64,000 bases of DNA, from assembly GCF_014212175.1 (NCBI RefSeq), contig NZ_JACJVR010000011.1, positions 19,020 through 83,019 on the forward strand, given 5' to 3'. The stretch is from Cohnella xylanilytica. Its GTDB lineage: Bacteria > Bacillota > Bacilli > Paenibacillales > Paenibacillaceae. The notes beneath the pieces are model-generated. The model ran no database searches. It saw nothing but the letters and a program-made list of their open reading frames with translations, and had not been told where the DNA came from. The position numbers and the translations under genes were made by a program. This document shows, piece after piece, positions 25,288 through 34,892 of this stretch; positions within the stretch are counted from its first letter, which is position 1; every line of letters starts with the position of its first letter.

Positions 25288-25777
25288 TCCGGAGATGGTG
25301 GAGCTCGTGGCCGCAGATGACGCAAGCCAGCGCGCGGGCGGAGATCGTCGTGTTGCTGGCCGTTCCCTTGCGCAGCCAGGCTTCCTCGGACAGGCCGCGA
25401 AGCAGCGTCAGCGTCGCCTGCCTCACCGCCGCGTAATCTTCGGCCAGCTGCCGGATCGGGAGCGAGTCGAAGCCGGCGCCGGGGACGAGAATGTCCTGGT
25501 CGTAGCCGGGCAAGGGCGTCGTATCGCCTCTCGCGATGCGCAACAGCCGGTAGCTCATGATCCGTTCATTGTCGACGATGTGGCCGAACGCTTCCTTGAG
25601 GCTCCACTTGCCCGGCGCGTACCGGTAAGCGCCCTGCTCTTCCGTCAAGGAACCCAGCAGCTCGAGGGTACCCTCGCCCTGCTTCCTTAAGATCTCGATC
25701 AGATCGCCTTCGGGCGTCAGCGATACGTAATTGCCGAAGAACGAGCCGTATTCGTCCGTGCCTGGTCTGCCTCTCAT
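25259..25777 (-). CDS. DinB-family protein
   Basis: The 172-residue protein is a four-helix-bundle DinB/YfiT-type protein, with the family's metal-ligand histidines visible in KEAFGHIVDNERIMSYRLL and CGHELHHLRIIRERYL and the WSLKE motif. Members are thiol- or DNA-damage-related transferases in some species; the function here is not known. ATG 25777 follows TTAGGAGGG. The 3' end lies in the 39-bp direct repeat shared with the DUF817 gene 5 kb away. Confidence 0.88.
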   Translation of the reverse strand: MRGRPGTDEYGSFFGNYVSLTPEGDLIEILRKQGEGTLELLGSLTEEQGAYRYAPGKWSLKEAFGHIVDNERIMSYRLLRIARGDTTPLPGYDQDILVPGAGFDSLPIRQLAEDYAAVRQATLTLLRGLSEEAWLRKGTASNTTISARALACVICGHELHHLRIIRERYLNA

Positions 25778-25831
25778 AAGAACCCTCCTAACCGGAATTT
25801 AATAGTAGATTATTTTCCCGAGCAGGTCCTG

Positions 25832-26560
25832 TCAAGAATTCAAATAACTTCCGATCTCCCCGGGCAGCGGAACCGTGTCCCACGGAGACCAATAATAGCT
25901 CTTGTCGTCATGGAAAAGATGATATCGGAAGCCGACCGTCCCGCCCGCGGACAGCACGACCGTGAAGATCTCGGGATCCGGACCGCCGGGAGCGGGGGAG
26001 TAGGATTCGGAGGCGGCGCTCCGTTCGAGCAGGTTCACGAAGGCGGCGGCCTTCTCGCCTTCGAGAAGATTCGTCATCGCCGGTTCGTCGTCCGGGCCGT
26101 ATCGATAGATCTCGACGAGGGTTACTTTGTCCTTCGGAATATCTTTGAAATGCCAAGGGTAGCCGGTCTGCTTCTCCGGGTCGGCATAGAGCGCGTACCC
26201 GCCGATCGCCTTGTCGTCTCGAACCGCGAGGATCGACCGGTCGGGGCGGCTCTTCAGTTCATAGAGCACCGTGCCCGGTTCGAGGTAAGCGGCGTCCCCG
26301 TTCTTCGACCGATACCCGGGAGTATGAACGTTGCCCTCGAGCTTGAACTTCACCTCGCCGACGCCGGGCCCGATATCGGAGGGATCCGTCAGCGCTCTGT
26401 TGTACATCGCCTCATAGGAACGGCCGTCCCACTTCACGAAGTCGACCCAATCGATCGAGACGTTCGCCCGGACCAGCGGATTGCCACGGCAGCCCGTCAA
26501 GGCCAACGCCAGCAGCGCGATCGCGAGAAGCGGGCAGGCCGCGAGCCTGACGATTCGCAT
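25832..26560 (-). CDS. putative lipoprotein, unknown function
   Basis: The 242-residue protein begins with a lipoprotein signal: charged MRIVRLAACP, a hydrophobic core, and the lipobox LTGC with the lipidated Cys at about residue 24. The mature domain contains WVDFVKWDGRSYEAMYN near its start and a mixed alpha/beta composition; no family was recognised. ATG 26560 follows TTGGGGGAT. It lies upstream of the DinB gene on the same strand, 54 bp apart. Confidence 0.75.
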   Translation of the reverse strand: MRIVRLAACPLLAIALLALALTGCRGNPLVRANVSIDWVDFVKWDGRSYEAMYNRALTDPSDIGPGVGEVKFKLEGNVHTPGYRSKNGDAAYLEPGTVLYELKSRPDRSILAVRDDKAIGGYALYADPEKQTGYPWHFKDIPKDKVTLVEIYRYGPDDEPAMTNLLEGEKAAAFVNLLERSAASESYSPAPGGPDPEIFTVVLSAGGTVGFRYHLFHDDKSYYWSPWDTVPLPGEIGSYLNS

Positions 26561-26791
26561 CTCTTATCCCCCAATTCGTCTTTGTTTTTTTCGTTTGTTC
26601 ACTTAGACGTCACTTCCGAACCATATGTTTCCATGGCGGACCGTCATAAATGCGGAAGGAACGGGGCATTTTAGGAAGGGGCCGTCTTGTGACAAAGTTG
26701 TTACGGAGGAATTTTCGGACTTGCGTCCGACGCTTCCGGAATATAACATATAGGATAATGGGAAGCTTATGAACAAAAGGAGGTCGCACCC

Positions 26792-26998
26792 ATGTTCCTG
26801 GCGGCAAACGCGGAGGAATCGGCAAGCTTGTTCACTCCGTTCGACATCTTTATGGTTATCTTTACCGTGCTGATTGCGATCGGAATCGTGCGTCTGCTGA
26901 TGGCGCGCCCGAAGAAGAACTTCTTCGCCATCGGATTCGGATTGGTGGCGTTGATCGTATTCCTCATCGCAGACGTCAAGATGGTCAGCGGCTGGTAA
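26792..26998 (+). CDS. small two-helix membrane protein (possibly DUF2759/YqgW-like)
   Basis: The 68-residue protein has two hydrophobic helices (DIFMVIFTVLIAIGIVRLLM and FFAIGFGLVALIVFLIADV) separated by a short basic loop (ARPKKN). A consensus ribosome binding site AAAGGAGG lies 9 nt before ATG 26792. The pattern resembles the DUF2759 group of Bacillales, but the match is from memory and weak. The 231-bp gap upstream holds an AT-rich promoter-like stretch (TATAAC near 26742, GATAAT at 26754). A strong terminator follows, so it is a single-gene unit. Confidence 0.75.
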   Translation: MFLAANAEESASLFTPFDIFMVIFTVLIAIGIVRLLMARPKKNFFAIGFGLVALIVFLIADVKMVSGW

Positions 26999-27021
26999 TG
27001 GTTCCATAGCGCGCGAACCGG

Positions 27022-27058
27022 AAGCGGGTTGGAGAGAGAATCTCCGGCCCGCTTTTTT
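27022..27058 (+). terminator. terminator after the small membrane protein gene
   Basis: AAGCGGG...CCCGCTT with an inner GGAGA/TCTCC stem is followed by TTTTTTG. Confidence 0.9.
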
Positions 27059-27211
27059 GTGCCGTTTTTCGCTGCGATCCGCGAATCTTGCGGAATCGGG
27101 AGCGATTTTTTGTGGGCGATGTCGTTCGAATCTATCTGTGGCGGAGCGGAGAAGTATGTTAAATTATTCTAGTCTGAGAAAATCCTAATTTGCTTGACTG
27201 GAGGAGAGGGT

Positions 27212-28333
27212 TTGAAGCAGCGTTCGAGCCGCCGGCTGGCGGTTATCGCGCTAGGCGCCGCGATCGGATTCGCGGCCGGAGATGCGGAAGCGGTGGCGCC
27301 CGCGAAGGCGTCCTTGGATGCCCAGGTCATCAACGGAGAGGTCTACGTCAAGGCCTCGTCGCTCGTCGCCCAACTGGGCGGTTCGGGGTCTTACGATCCC
27401 GGCACGAAGAAGTACAATTACGCCGCGGCCGACGCGGTGCCGGACGTCGTCAAGAAGGTGTCTCCTTCCGTCGTCGCCATTATCGGCAAGCCCCAAGACC
27501 AGAACGCTTCGAACCGGTTCTCGCTCGCCCACGGGACGGGCGTGATCTTGAAGAGCGACGGGCTGATCCTGACCAACACGCACGTCGTGAACGGAATGGA
27601 CCATATCGTCGTGGTGACGTCCGACGGCAAGGAATACGAGGGGACGCGGAAGTACATGGACGCGACCAGCGACCTGTCTCTCTTGCAGATCAAGGCGACC
27701 GGCTTGAAGCCGGCGAAGTTCGCCGCTTCGCCTCTCCAGGTGCAGGTCGGCGAGACGGTCGTCGCCATCGGAACCCCGGTCTCCTTCTCGCTGCGCAACA
27801 CGGCGACCGTAGGCGTGATCAGCGGGATGAACCGGTCGGTCTCGTCGCATTACAACCTGTTGCAGACGGACGCGGCCATCAACCCCGGCAACAGCGGGGG
27901 ACCGCTCGTCAATCTGAAGGGCGAAGTCGTCGGCATCAACTCGATGAAGTTCGTGGACGTCGATATCGACAGCATGGGCTTCGCCATTCCGGCCGACACG
28001 GCGCAATACATCATCCACCAGATCGCCAAGTACGGCAAGGTGATGCGGCCGACGCTGGGCCTCGATCTGGAGGAGAGCTGGTCGGCCGTCGTCGGGCTGC
28101 CGACGGAGGAGCCGATGAAGGTGATCGGAATCTCGTCTGCCGAAGCCCGGAACGCCGGAATTCAAGCGGGCGACGCCTTGTACTCGGTGAACGGCAAACA
28201 GGTCTCCACCGAGGTCGAACTGAACGAATTGCTCAAAAGTTATTTGCCCGGACAGACGGTGACGGTTACGCTGCTGTCGGACGGGGATCTCGTCAATCGC
28301 AAGCTCGTGCTCGCGGCGAGCTCGGCCAAATAG
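27212..28333 (+). CDS. HtrA/DegP-like S1C serine protease with stalk and PDZ domains
   Basis: The 373-residue exported protease begins with a signal-like segment (MKQRSSRRLAVIALGAAIGF), then a short copper-amine-oxidase-like stalk region (VYVKASSLVAQLGG). The trypsin-like domain has a full triad: His in LTNTHVVNG, Asp in DATSDLSLLQI, Ser in NPGNSGGPLV. A C-terminal PDZ domain (AGIQAGDALYSVNGKQV) ends the protein. The start is TTG 27212, right after GGAGGAGAGG; the frame is open to TTG 27194 but that codon precedes the ribosome binding site. Likely role: quality control or signalling proteolysis outside the membrane. It is followed 19 bp later by a stalk-domain protein gene. Confidence 0.92.
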   Translation: MKQRSSRRLAVIALGAAIGFAAGDAEAVAPAKASLDAQVINGEVYVKASSLVAQLGGSGSYDPGTKKYNYAAADAVPDVVKKVSPSVVAIIGKPQDQNASNRFSLAHGTGVILKSDGLILTNTHVVNGMDHIVVVTSDGKEYEGTRKYMDATSDLSLLQIKATGLKPAKFAASPLQVQVGETVVAIGTPVSFSLRNTATVGVISGMNRSVSSHYNLLQTDAAINPGNSGGPLVNLKGEVVGINSMKFVDVDIDSMGFAIPADTAQYIIHQIAKYGKVMRPTLGLDLEESWSAVVGLPTEEPMKVIGISSAEARNAGIQAGDALYSVNGKQVSTEVELNELLKSYLPGQTVTVTLLSDGDLVNRKLVLAASSAK

Positions 28334-28352
28334 GAAGGGAGAACATCCGTCG

Positions 28353-30266
28353 ATGGTTCTGAATCGCTTCGCCCGAACGTCCTTATCTTTTTTACTCGTT
28401 ATCGCGCTCTTCTTCTCGTTAGCCTTGTCCGCTTCGGCGGCCGACGAAGCGGCCGCCTCGGGATTGGATATCCGCCTGAAGGCCGGCAGCGGATCGATGA
28501 CCGTGAACGGCAAGGCGGTGGCCGTGCAGGCGCCGTTCCAACAATCGGGAACGACCTACGTGCCGCTCAGCGTCATCACCAAGGGATTCGGCGCGAGCCT
28601 TCAGCTTAAGGATAACAAGATTATTACCTTGAAGTATATGACCCATACGGTCGTTCTGACGATCGGAAGCAAGACGGCGTGGATCGACGGCAAGAAGGCG
28701 ACGCTGGCCGCCGCCCCCGTCGTGGTCAAAGGCGTGACGATGGTTCCGATTCGCGTCGTCGAAGCGTTCGGAGGCAAGGTCGCCGTCGTCGCCGCGACGA
28801 AGGAGATCCGCATTACGTCCGCGACCGGATCGGCAGCCGGCACCGGAGGAGCCGGCGGCATCGACACCGATGCCGGCAAGTCCCGGATCGGCGACAGCTA
28901 CTTCCAGTGGTCCATGAACTACCCGACGGGACTGGCGCAGAACTTCCAATCCGATAACGGCGATTACCTGTCGTTCCAGGACGTGAAGAAGGAGTTCTAC
29001 TTGTCCGTCGGCGCGGAAGAGGCCGAAGAGCCGATGGATGCGGCCGAACAACTGGATTATCTGAAGGACAACGTGCTGTACGACGAGACGGTGCTCGATT
29101 CGAAGCCGGTCAAGCGCTCGGGACTGACGTTCCAGCGAGTCGTCGCCAAGTCGTCCGAGACCGGGTTCTACTACGATTACCGCGGCATTCAAGCCAACGG
29201 GCGCTTCTACACGCTCTCCTTCGGCAAGAAGGCCAAGTCCGTCGACGAGCTGAACGCGAGCTCGTCCATTCTGGACAGCTTCGAAGTCAAGTTCGACGCT
29301 TCGAACAAGGCGCTGAAGGACTTGACGAAGGTGAAGGACGGGCTTGTCGCCTTCGCGAACGACGATTACGGCCTGGAGCTCAAGCTGCCTCCCGATTGGG
29401 TGGAAGACAGCGACGGGGATTCCTCCGCCTATTATTACAACGAGACTTCGGATTTGTCCTTCTACGTCTACTCGGCCCCTTCCGGCGACACGGCCGCGGC
29501 TTGGTCGGAGAAGTACACGGATAAATTCAAGAAGTTCTTCGCGGAGACGTCCCGGACGGGACCCGAATCCTCCGATATCGTATGGAACGGCGTTCCGGCC
29601 AAGCAAGTCCATTATTCGTATCTGACGGATACGGGCTGGTCGGAAGAATACGACATCTTCGCCGTGCGCGGGTCTTACAAGTACATGATCTCCCTGAGCT
29701 TCGACAAGAAGGACAAGGCGAAGGGCGATGAAGCGCTCCAGCTCGTTCTGGACAACATGAAGGTGGACTTCTCCCAGGTGGAGCGGACGATCGGCGAGCT
29801 GCCCGATCCGATCGACTCGGAGAAGCTGGAGGAAGTCGTCGCCAAGAAGAGCAAGAAGTACGGATACAGCGTCTCGATTCCGAAGTATTGGGTCGGAGGC
29901 GAGAAGGATTTCGAGAAGGAGAGCGTCACATATTCCGGAGTAGGGCTCAGCTTCCTGATCGCCGTCAACCCCGACACCAAGCTGGATTTGTACCCCGATC
30001 TGGTGCAGAAGCAGTATACGAGCTCCGGGGTCATGGAATTGACCGACAAGAAAGAGATCGCGGTCGGCGCGGCGAAAGGGTTCGAGATGTCGTTCAAGAT
30101 CGTGGCGGCCAAAGAAGGAGACGGCGGACTCGTCAAGCTGTACCTTCTGGAGAACGGCGGCAACGTCTATCTGGTGCAGTGGATGGTTCAGAATCCGAAC
30201 GCGACCGAATTCAACCTCAAGCAATTGGACGATGTTATGAACTCCTTCAAGTTCACGGAATCCTGA
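28353..30266 (+). CDS. secreted stalk-domain (copper amine oxidase N-terminal-like) protein
   Basis: The 637-residue protein has a signal peptide (hydrophobic core SFLLVIALFFSLALSASAA, cleavage near residue 30). An N-terminal stalk domain of the Cu-amine-oxidase N-terminal type follows (about 45-150, with TYVPLSVITKGFG and MVPIRVVEAFGG). The rest is three similar beta-rich modules of about 150 residues, each with a fold-marking pattern such as NYPTGLAQNFQ, DYGLELKLPPDW and KYGYSVSIPKYW. No catalytic residues were recognised. It follows the HtrA-like protease, so both may act at the cell surface as one operon. A terminator follows. Confidence 0.85.
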   Translation: MVLNRFARTSLSFLLVIALFFSLALSASAADEAAASGLDIRLKAGSGSMTVNGKAVAVQAPFQQSGTTYVPLSVITKGFGASLQLKDNKIITLKYMTHTVVLTIGSKTAWIDGKKATLAAAPVVVKGVTMVPIRVVEAFGGKVAVVAATKEIRITSATGSAAGTGGAGGIDTDAGKSRIGDSYFQWSMNYPTGLAQNFQSDNGDYLSFQDVKKEFYLSVGAEEAEEPMDAAEQLDYLKDNVLYDETVLDSKPVKRSGLTFQRVVAKSSETGFYYDYRGIQANGRFYTLSFGKKAKSVDELNASSSILDSFEVKFDASNKALKDLTKVKDGLVAFANDDYGLELKLPPDWVEDSDGDSSAYYYNETSDLSFYVYSAPSGDTAAAWSEKYTDKFKKFFAETSRTGPESSDIVWNGVPAKQVHYSYLTDTGWSEEYDIFAVRGSYKYMISLSFDKKDKAKGDEALQLVLDNMKVDFSQVERTIGELPDPIDSEKLEEVVAKKSKKYGYSVSIPKYWVGGEKDFEKESVTYSGVGLSFLIAVNPDTKLDLYPDLVQKQYTSSGVMELTDKKEIAVGAAKGFEMSFKIVAAKEGDGGLVKLYLLENGGNVYLVQWMVQNPNATEFNLKQLDDVMNSFKFTES

Positions 30267-30281
30267 GAGAGGATTCGCAAG

Positions 30282-30322
30282 GTCCGGATCGGCTTCGCAG
30301 GCCGTTTCCGGACTTTTCTTTT
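30282..30322 (+). terminator. terminator after the stalk-domain gene
   Basis: GTCCGGA (30282-30288) pairs with TCCGGAC (30307-30313) with an inner CGGC/GCCG stem, followed by a T-rich run. Confidence 0.8.
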
Positions 30323-30350
30323 GGCCCCGCGCGGCGCGGTTTGATATACT
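30321..30350 (+). promoter_or_regulatory. promoter of the U32 peptidase gene
   Basis: TTGGCC (30321-30326) and TATACT (30345-30350) are 18 bp apart, about 45 bp before the start codon. Confidence 0.5.
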
Positions 30351-30395
30351 AGGGTCAGTCGACCGCCTGCCGGCGGTATGGAGGTATAAATCGCA

Positions 30396-32918
30396 ATGAC
30401 AGACAAAGCCGTCATACGGCGTGAAGATATCGAATTGCTGGCTCCGGCCGGAGATTGGGAGTGCATGAAGGCCGCGGTCGCGAACGGAGCGGACGCGATC
30501 TTCTTCGGCGTGGAGAAGTTCAACGCGCGGGCTCGCGCCAACAACTTCAAGATGGAAGAGCTCCCAGAGATCATGAGGTTCCTGCACCGCTACGGGGTGA
30601 AGGGCTTCCTGACGTTCAACATTCTCGTCTTCGAGGACGAGCTCCGCGACGCGCGCGTTCTGGTGGACGCATGCATCGAAGCGGGCGTGGACGCGGTGAT
30701 CGTGCAGGATCTTGGGTTGGTGAAAATGATAAGGGAGATGTCCCCGGACTTCCCGATCCACGGGTCGACGCAGATGACGATCACTTCTCCGGAAGCCGTC
30801 GAGTTCACGAAGCCGTTCGGCCTCGAGCGGGTCGTCCTCGGCCGGGAGAACAACCTGAAGCAGATCAAGAAGATCGGCGAGCAGGCGAAGCTGCCGATGG
30901 AAGTGTTCGTGCACGGGGCGCTGTGCGTCTCTTACTCCGGCCAGTGCCTGACGTCGGAAGTTTGGGGCGGCCGCTCGGCGAACCGCGGCGAATGCGCGCA
31001 GGCGTGCCGCCTGCCGTACGACCTGATGGTCGACGGCGTGCAGAAGCCGATGGGCGACATCGCGTACCTGCTGTCGCCGAAGGACCTCGCGGCGCTCGAC
31101 CTGATGCCGGAGCTGATCGAAGCCGGGGTCACGTCGTTCAAGATCGAGGGCCGGCTGAAGAGCCCGGAATACGTCGCCAACGTCGTGAGCAAGTATCGGC
31201 GCGCCATCGACAAGTACTTCGAAGGGGACGAGTCGGAGCCGTCGGCCGAGGAAGTGCGCGAGCTGCAGCAGAGCTTCTCGCGCGGGTTCACGCACGGATT
31301 CTTGGAAGGGACGAACAACAAGAAGCTCGTCGACGGGACGTTCCCGAAGAGCCGCGGCGTGTACCTCGGCCGGGTCGAGAAGATTCTGCGGGACGGCGTC
31401 GTCTGCACGATCGAAGCGCCGCTCAAGCGCGGCGACGGCCTCGTCTTCGACGCGGGGGACCCGACGAAGAAGGAAGAGGGCGGACGGGTGTACGACGTGC
31501 GCAGAAGCGGGACGAAGCTGGAGGGCGAAGTGCCGGAAGGCGAGCGCATCGAGATCGTGATGGGCCGCAGCGACGTCGACCTGACGCGCCTGCACGAGGG
31601 CGACCGTATCTGGAAGACGAGCGACCCGGCTCTGGACAAGCGGCTGCGGAGCACGTTCGAGACCGAGAAGCCGTACCGGACGTTCCCGGTGGCGGTGACG
31701 GTGGAAGGGCGCGAAGGGGCGCCGCTGCGGACGATCTGGACGGACCTGGACAAAGGGTCGACCGTCGTCGCGCAGTCGGAGATGCCGCTCGAGCGCGCCG
31801 AGAAGCGGCCGCTCGGCCGCGAGGTGCTTGAGGAGCAGCTCGGCCGGCTGGGCGGAACGCTCTATCGGCTCGAGCAGCTGACGGTGTCGCTGGAGGGCGA
31901 GGTTATCGTGCCCAAGAGCGAGCTGAACCGCATTCGCCGCGACGCGGCAGAGCGTCTCGAAGCGATGCGGGAGCTGCCGCCGAAGTATACCCGGCTGCAG
32001 GGAGCCGGCGCTCTGGCGCCCAAGGTCTCGTTCAAGGCGGACCCGGAGCCGGTAACCTCGCCGCGGTTGACCGCGCTCTGCCGCACGCTCGAGCAGGTGA
32101 AGGCGGCCGTGCGAACGGACGCGGCGATGATCTACGCCGACTTCGAGTTCATCAAGCAGTTCCCCGACGCGATCGCCGTCTGCCGCGAGGCGGGCAAGCC
32201 GATCGCGCTGGCGACGCCGCGCATCCATATGCCGGGAGAGAACGGCTACCATCGCAACATTCTGAACCTGAAGCCGGACGCGGTGCTCGTCCGCAACACG
32301 GGGGCGCTCTATTATTACCTGAGGGAGCGCGCCGAGAAGCCGGGCGAGAAGCACCCGCTGCTGATCGGAGACTTCTCCCTGAACGTGTCCAACCACAAGA
32401 CCGTCGAGCTGTTCCGCGAGGCGGGTCTCGATTGGGTAACTCCGTCGTACGACCTCAACATCCAGCAGATGGTCGACATGCTGCGGATGGCGGACACGTC
32501 GAGGCTGGAGATCGTCATCCACCAGCATCTGCCGATGTTCCACACGGAGCACTGCGTCTACTGCACGTTCCTGAGCGAAGGGACCGACTATACGAACTGC
32601 GGCCGTCCGTGCGAAGAGCATCGCGCTTCGCTGCAGGACCGGATCGGCATGTCCCATCCGGTGCGAGTCGACGAAGGCTGCCGCAACACCGTCTACAACG
32701 CCATCGAGCAGTCGGGCGCCGAATACTTGAGCGAATTCAAGGAGCTGGGCGTTCCGTCCTACCGGGTCGAGTTCCTGGAAGAGAACGCGGAGAAGGTGCA
32801 GGAGGTGCTGTCGCTGTATCGCTCCGCCCTAGACGGCCGCATCGGAGGAAGCGAAGTGTGGCGCAAGCTGAAGGCGACCAACCAGCTCGGCGTCACCCGC
32901 GGCCAGCTCGTGCGCTGA
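30396..32918 (+). CDS. U32-family peptidase / RlhA-like RNA hydroxylation protein
   Basis: The 840-residue protein has the U32 N-terminal TIM-barrel (ELLAPAGDWECMKAAVANGADAIFF is the family opening, in part) and the diagnostic EVFVHGALCVSYSGQCL plus the cysteine set CAQACRLPYDL. A long DUF3656-like C-terminal region ends in a cysteine cluster (HCVYCTF...NCGRPCEEH) that may hold a metal or iron-sulfur centre. The large form corresponds to E. coli RlhA, which hydroxylates C2501 of 23S rRNA; smaller relatives were named collagenase-like. ATG 30396 follows GGAGG. It is monocistronic with its own promoter and terminator. Confidence 0.9.
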   Translation: MTDKAVIRREDIELLAPAGDWECMKAAVANGADAIFFGVEKFNARARANNFKMEELPEIMRFLHRYGVKGFLTFNILVFEDELRDARVLVDACIEAGVDAVIVQDLGLVKMIREMSPDFPIHGSTQMTITSPEAVEFTKPFGLERVVLGRENNLKQIKKIGEQAKLPMEVFVHGALCVSYSGQCLTSEVWGGRSANRGECAQACRLPYDLMVDGVQKPMGDIAYLLSPKDLAALDLMPELIEAGVTSFKIEGRLKSPEYVANVVSKYRRAIDKYFEGDESEPSAEEVRELQQSFSRGFTHGFLEGTNNKKLVDGTFPKSRGVYLGRVEKILRDGVVCTIEAPLKRGDGLVFDAGDPTKKEEGGRVYDVRRSGTKLEGEVPEGERIEIVMGRSDVDLTRLHEGDRIWKTSDPALDKRLRSTFETEKPYRTFPVAVTVEGREGAPLRTIWTDLDKGSTVVAQSEMPLERAEKRPLGREVLEEQLGRLGGTLYRLEQLTVSLEGEVIVPKSELNRIRRDAAERLEAMRELPPKYTRLQGAGALAPKVSFKADPEPVTSPRLTALCRTLEQVKAAVRTDAAMIYADFEFIKQFPDAIAVCREAGKPIALATPRIHMPGENGYHRNILNLKPDAVLVRNTGALYYYLRERAEKPGEKHPLLIGDFSLNVSNHKTVELFREAGLDWVTPSYDLNIQQMVDMLRMADTSRLEIVIHQHLPMFHTEHCVYCTFLSEGTDYTNCGRPCEEHRASLQDRIGMSHPVRVDEGCRNTVYNAIEQSGAEYLSEFKELGVPSYRVEFLEENAEKVQEVLSLYRSALDGRIGGSEVWRKLKATNQLGVTRGQLVR

Positions 32919-32923
32919 TAACA

Positions 32924-32978
32924 AAACGACGTCTGCCCCGGCTCCCTGATACGAGGGGGCCGGAGCAGACGTTTTTTT
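32924..32978 (+). terminator. bidirectional terminator after the U32 gene
   Basis: ACGTCTGC...GCAGACGT with an inner CCGGC.CCC/GGG.GCCGG stem is flanked by AAAAC and TTTTTTT, so it can also stop the convergent small gene on the minus strand. Confidence 0.85.
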
Positions 32979-32987
32979 ATCTTCGCG

Positions 32988-33209
32988 TCACTCGTCGAAG
33001 AGCGCGAACGTGCACCCGTCCTTGGTGCAGAAGACGGAGCCGGCGTTCGTACCGACCGAATCGCGAAGCTTCTGGACGGCGGCGGCGGCCGCCCTTTTCT
33101 GCTGCGCAATCTCCGAGTTCACCGACTTGCGGACCTGGCGGCTCTTCTTGGCCGCGCTGGCGGCCCGGGCGGCTGTCGCTTTGTTCGCGGCGGTTTTGCG
33201 GCTGGACAT
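32988..33209 (-). CDS. small basic Ala/Lys-rich protein, unknown function
   Basis: The 73-residue protein has a strongly basic, Ala-rich first two-thirds (Lys/Arg-rich, low complexity, MSSRKTAANKATAARAASAA) and a distinct C-terminus with two cysteines (VFCTKDGCTFALFDE). AAGGAGGG precedes the ATG at 33209, which supports translation. No family was recognised; the basic part could bind nucleic acid. It converges with the U32 gene at a shared terminator. Confidence 0.6.
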   Translation of the reverse strand: MSSRKTAANKATAARAASAAKKSRQVRKSVNSEIAQQKRAAAAAVQKLRDSVGTNAGSVFCTKDGCTFALFDE

Positions 33210-33409
33210 GCGATCCCTCCTTTTCCCCTTGACTGATACAAGCTATTCGGAGCCTCGGGTGGAAGGTTGGACGACCCGACCGCCGTCTTCGATAAAGCGG
33301 CGGAAGCCGAGTACAGAATTAACGGCGGGTTTACATAAACCGGGAAATGCGCTGTCGTTCGGGTGATAAAATCGGTCAACACCCATTCGCATTTAGAGAG
33401 AGGGATCGT

Positions 33410-33508
33410 ATGATGAGGTTGTACGACGAACGTTTCCCAGCATTTGTCGCATTGGGCGGCGTTTTCCTTTACAATAAGAATAAGGTTCAAGGAGGCTGCG
33501 GAGCATGA
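33410..33508 (+). CDS. possible leader peptide overlapping ugd
   Basis: A 32-codon frame (MMRLYDERFPAFVALGG...) has GAGAGAGGG 5 nt before its ATG, and its stop overlaps the ugd ATG (ATGA), as in coupled genes. Against it, a -10-like TACAAT lies inside the frame. Otherwise the 295-bp gap 33210-33504 shows nothing clear. Confidence 0.3.
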   Translation: MMRLYDERFPAFVALGGVFLYNKNKVQGGCGA

Positions 33509-34875
33509 AGTTGGCGGTGGTAGGAGCCGGTATCGTCGGGTTGACGACGGGAGCGGGGTTCGCGGAGCTGGGGCACCAGGTCGAATGCTACGACATCGAC
33601 GCGGGGAAGATCGGGCTGCTTACGGCCGGAGCCGTTCCTTATCACGAGCCGGGCTTGCAGTCTCTCGTCGAACGCAACGTCGCGGCGGGCAGGCTGCGCT
33701 TCGGGCTCGCTCCCGAGCAGCTGACGAGCCAGGCGGAAGTGATCTTCCTCGCGGTAGGCACGCCTAGCGCGGATGACGGCCATATGCAGCTCGCCCCGCT
33801 GTGGGCGGCGGCCGACAAGCTGACCGCTTGGCCGGGCGGAGGGCGGCGGATCGTCGTCGTCAAGAGCACCGTGCCGGTCGGCACCGCGGACAGGCTCGAA
33901 GCGAGGCTCCGGAGCCGGCTGCCGGCGGACTGCGAGGTCCACGTCGCGTCGATCCCCGAGTTCATGCGGGAAGGCGGCGCGGTTCGGGACTTCTTCGAGC
34001 CGGCCCGCATCGTGATCGGCACGAACGATCCGGAGACGTTCGAGCGGCTCGACCTGCTCCACCGTCGGCTGCCCGCTCCGATTCTCGGCACCGACCGCCG
34101 GACGGCGGAGCTCTCCAAGCTGGCGGCGAACGCCCACCTCGCGGTCCGGCTCAGCTTCGCCAACGAGATGGCGGCGCTCGCCGAGCAGACCGGCGCCGAT
34201 TACCCCGCGATCGCGCGCGTGCTCGGGATGGACCCGCGGATCGGCCCGCACTTCCTCGGGGCCGGTCTCGGCTTCGGCGGCTCCTGCCTGCCGAAGGACG
34301 CCCGCGCCCTGGTCCGCCTGGCGGACGAGGCGGGCGCGCCCCAGACGCTCGTCGCGGCCGCGATCCGCGCGAACGTCATGCTCCCGCTGCGCATGGTGCG
34401 CAAGCTGGAGGCCGCGCTGTCCGGGCCGTCGCGCCGCCGGGTCGCGCTGCTCGGCCTCACGTTCAAGCCCGGCACGGACGACATGCGCGAGGCGCCGTCC
34501 ATCCGCTTGGCGACGGAGCTGCTGCGCCGCCATCCGGGCATCGTGCTGACGGCTTACGATCCCGCCGCCGGAGAGCACGCGAAGCGGGCGCTGCCGAACG
34601 CCGTCCAGCTGTGCGATTCGGCCGAAGCGGCGCTTCGCGGCGCGGACGCGGCCATTCTCGTCACCGAATGGCCGGAATTCCGCAAGATTCAAGCGGAAGA
34701 CTTCAAGAACTGGATGAAGCGTCCGATACTCCTGGATGGACGCAACGCGCTGGACGCCGAGACGCTGAACGCCCAAGGGGTCGTCTGCATCGGGGTCGGA
34801 CGTCTTCCCGCGACTCCCTCCGACGCATTAGGCGCGGCGGAATTGACTGCATTTCAAACGGAAGTAGAGCCATAG
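33505..34875 (+). CDS. ugd: UDP-glucose 6-dehydrogenase
   Basis: The 456-residue enzyme oxidises UDP-glucose to UDP-glucuronate with two NAD+, in the cytoplasm. The N-terminal Rossmann motif is [20 protein letters not shown]. The catalytic Cys lies in [16 protein letters not shown], and [13 protein letters not shown] and the C-terminal UDP-binding domain ([18 protein letters not shown]) are typical. ATG 33505 follows AAGGAGG. It is 17 bp upstream of galU, so the two form a pathway unit for acidic exopolysaccharide or teichuronic acid precursors. Confidence 0.95.
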   Translation: MKLAVVGAGIVGLTTGAGFAELGHQVECYDIDAGKIGLLTAGAVPYHEPGLQSLVERNVAAGRLRFGLAPEQLTSQAEVIFLAVGTPSADDGHMQLAPLWAAADKLTAWPGGGRRIVVVKSTVPVGTADRLEARLRSRLPADCEVHVASIPEFMREGGAVRDFFEPARIVIGTNDPETFERLDLLHRRLPAPILGTDRRTAELSKLAANAHLAVRLSFANEMAALAEQTGADYPAIARVLGMDPRIGPHFLGAGLGFGGSCLPKDARALVRLADEAGAPQTLVAAAIRANVMLPLRMVRKLEAALSGPSRRRVALLGLTFKPGTDDMREAPSIRLATELLRRHPGIVLTAYDPAAGEHAKRALPNAVQLCDSAEAALRGADAAILVTEWPEFRKIQAEDFKNWMKRPILLDGRNALDAETLNAQGVVCIGVGRLPATPSDALGAAELTAFQTEVEP

Positions 34876-34892
34876 AGAGAGGATGCAGCACC

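Noticed and set aside
28419..32657. A 1412-codon open frame on the minus strand (and similar ones at 1111-3966, 10424-14467, 37778-40405)
   Set aside because: They are antisense shadows of well-identified genes in high-GC sequence, rich in Arg/Val/Leu/His, without recognisable domains.
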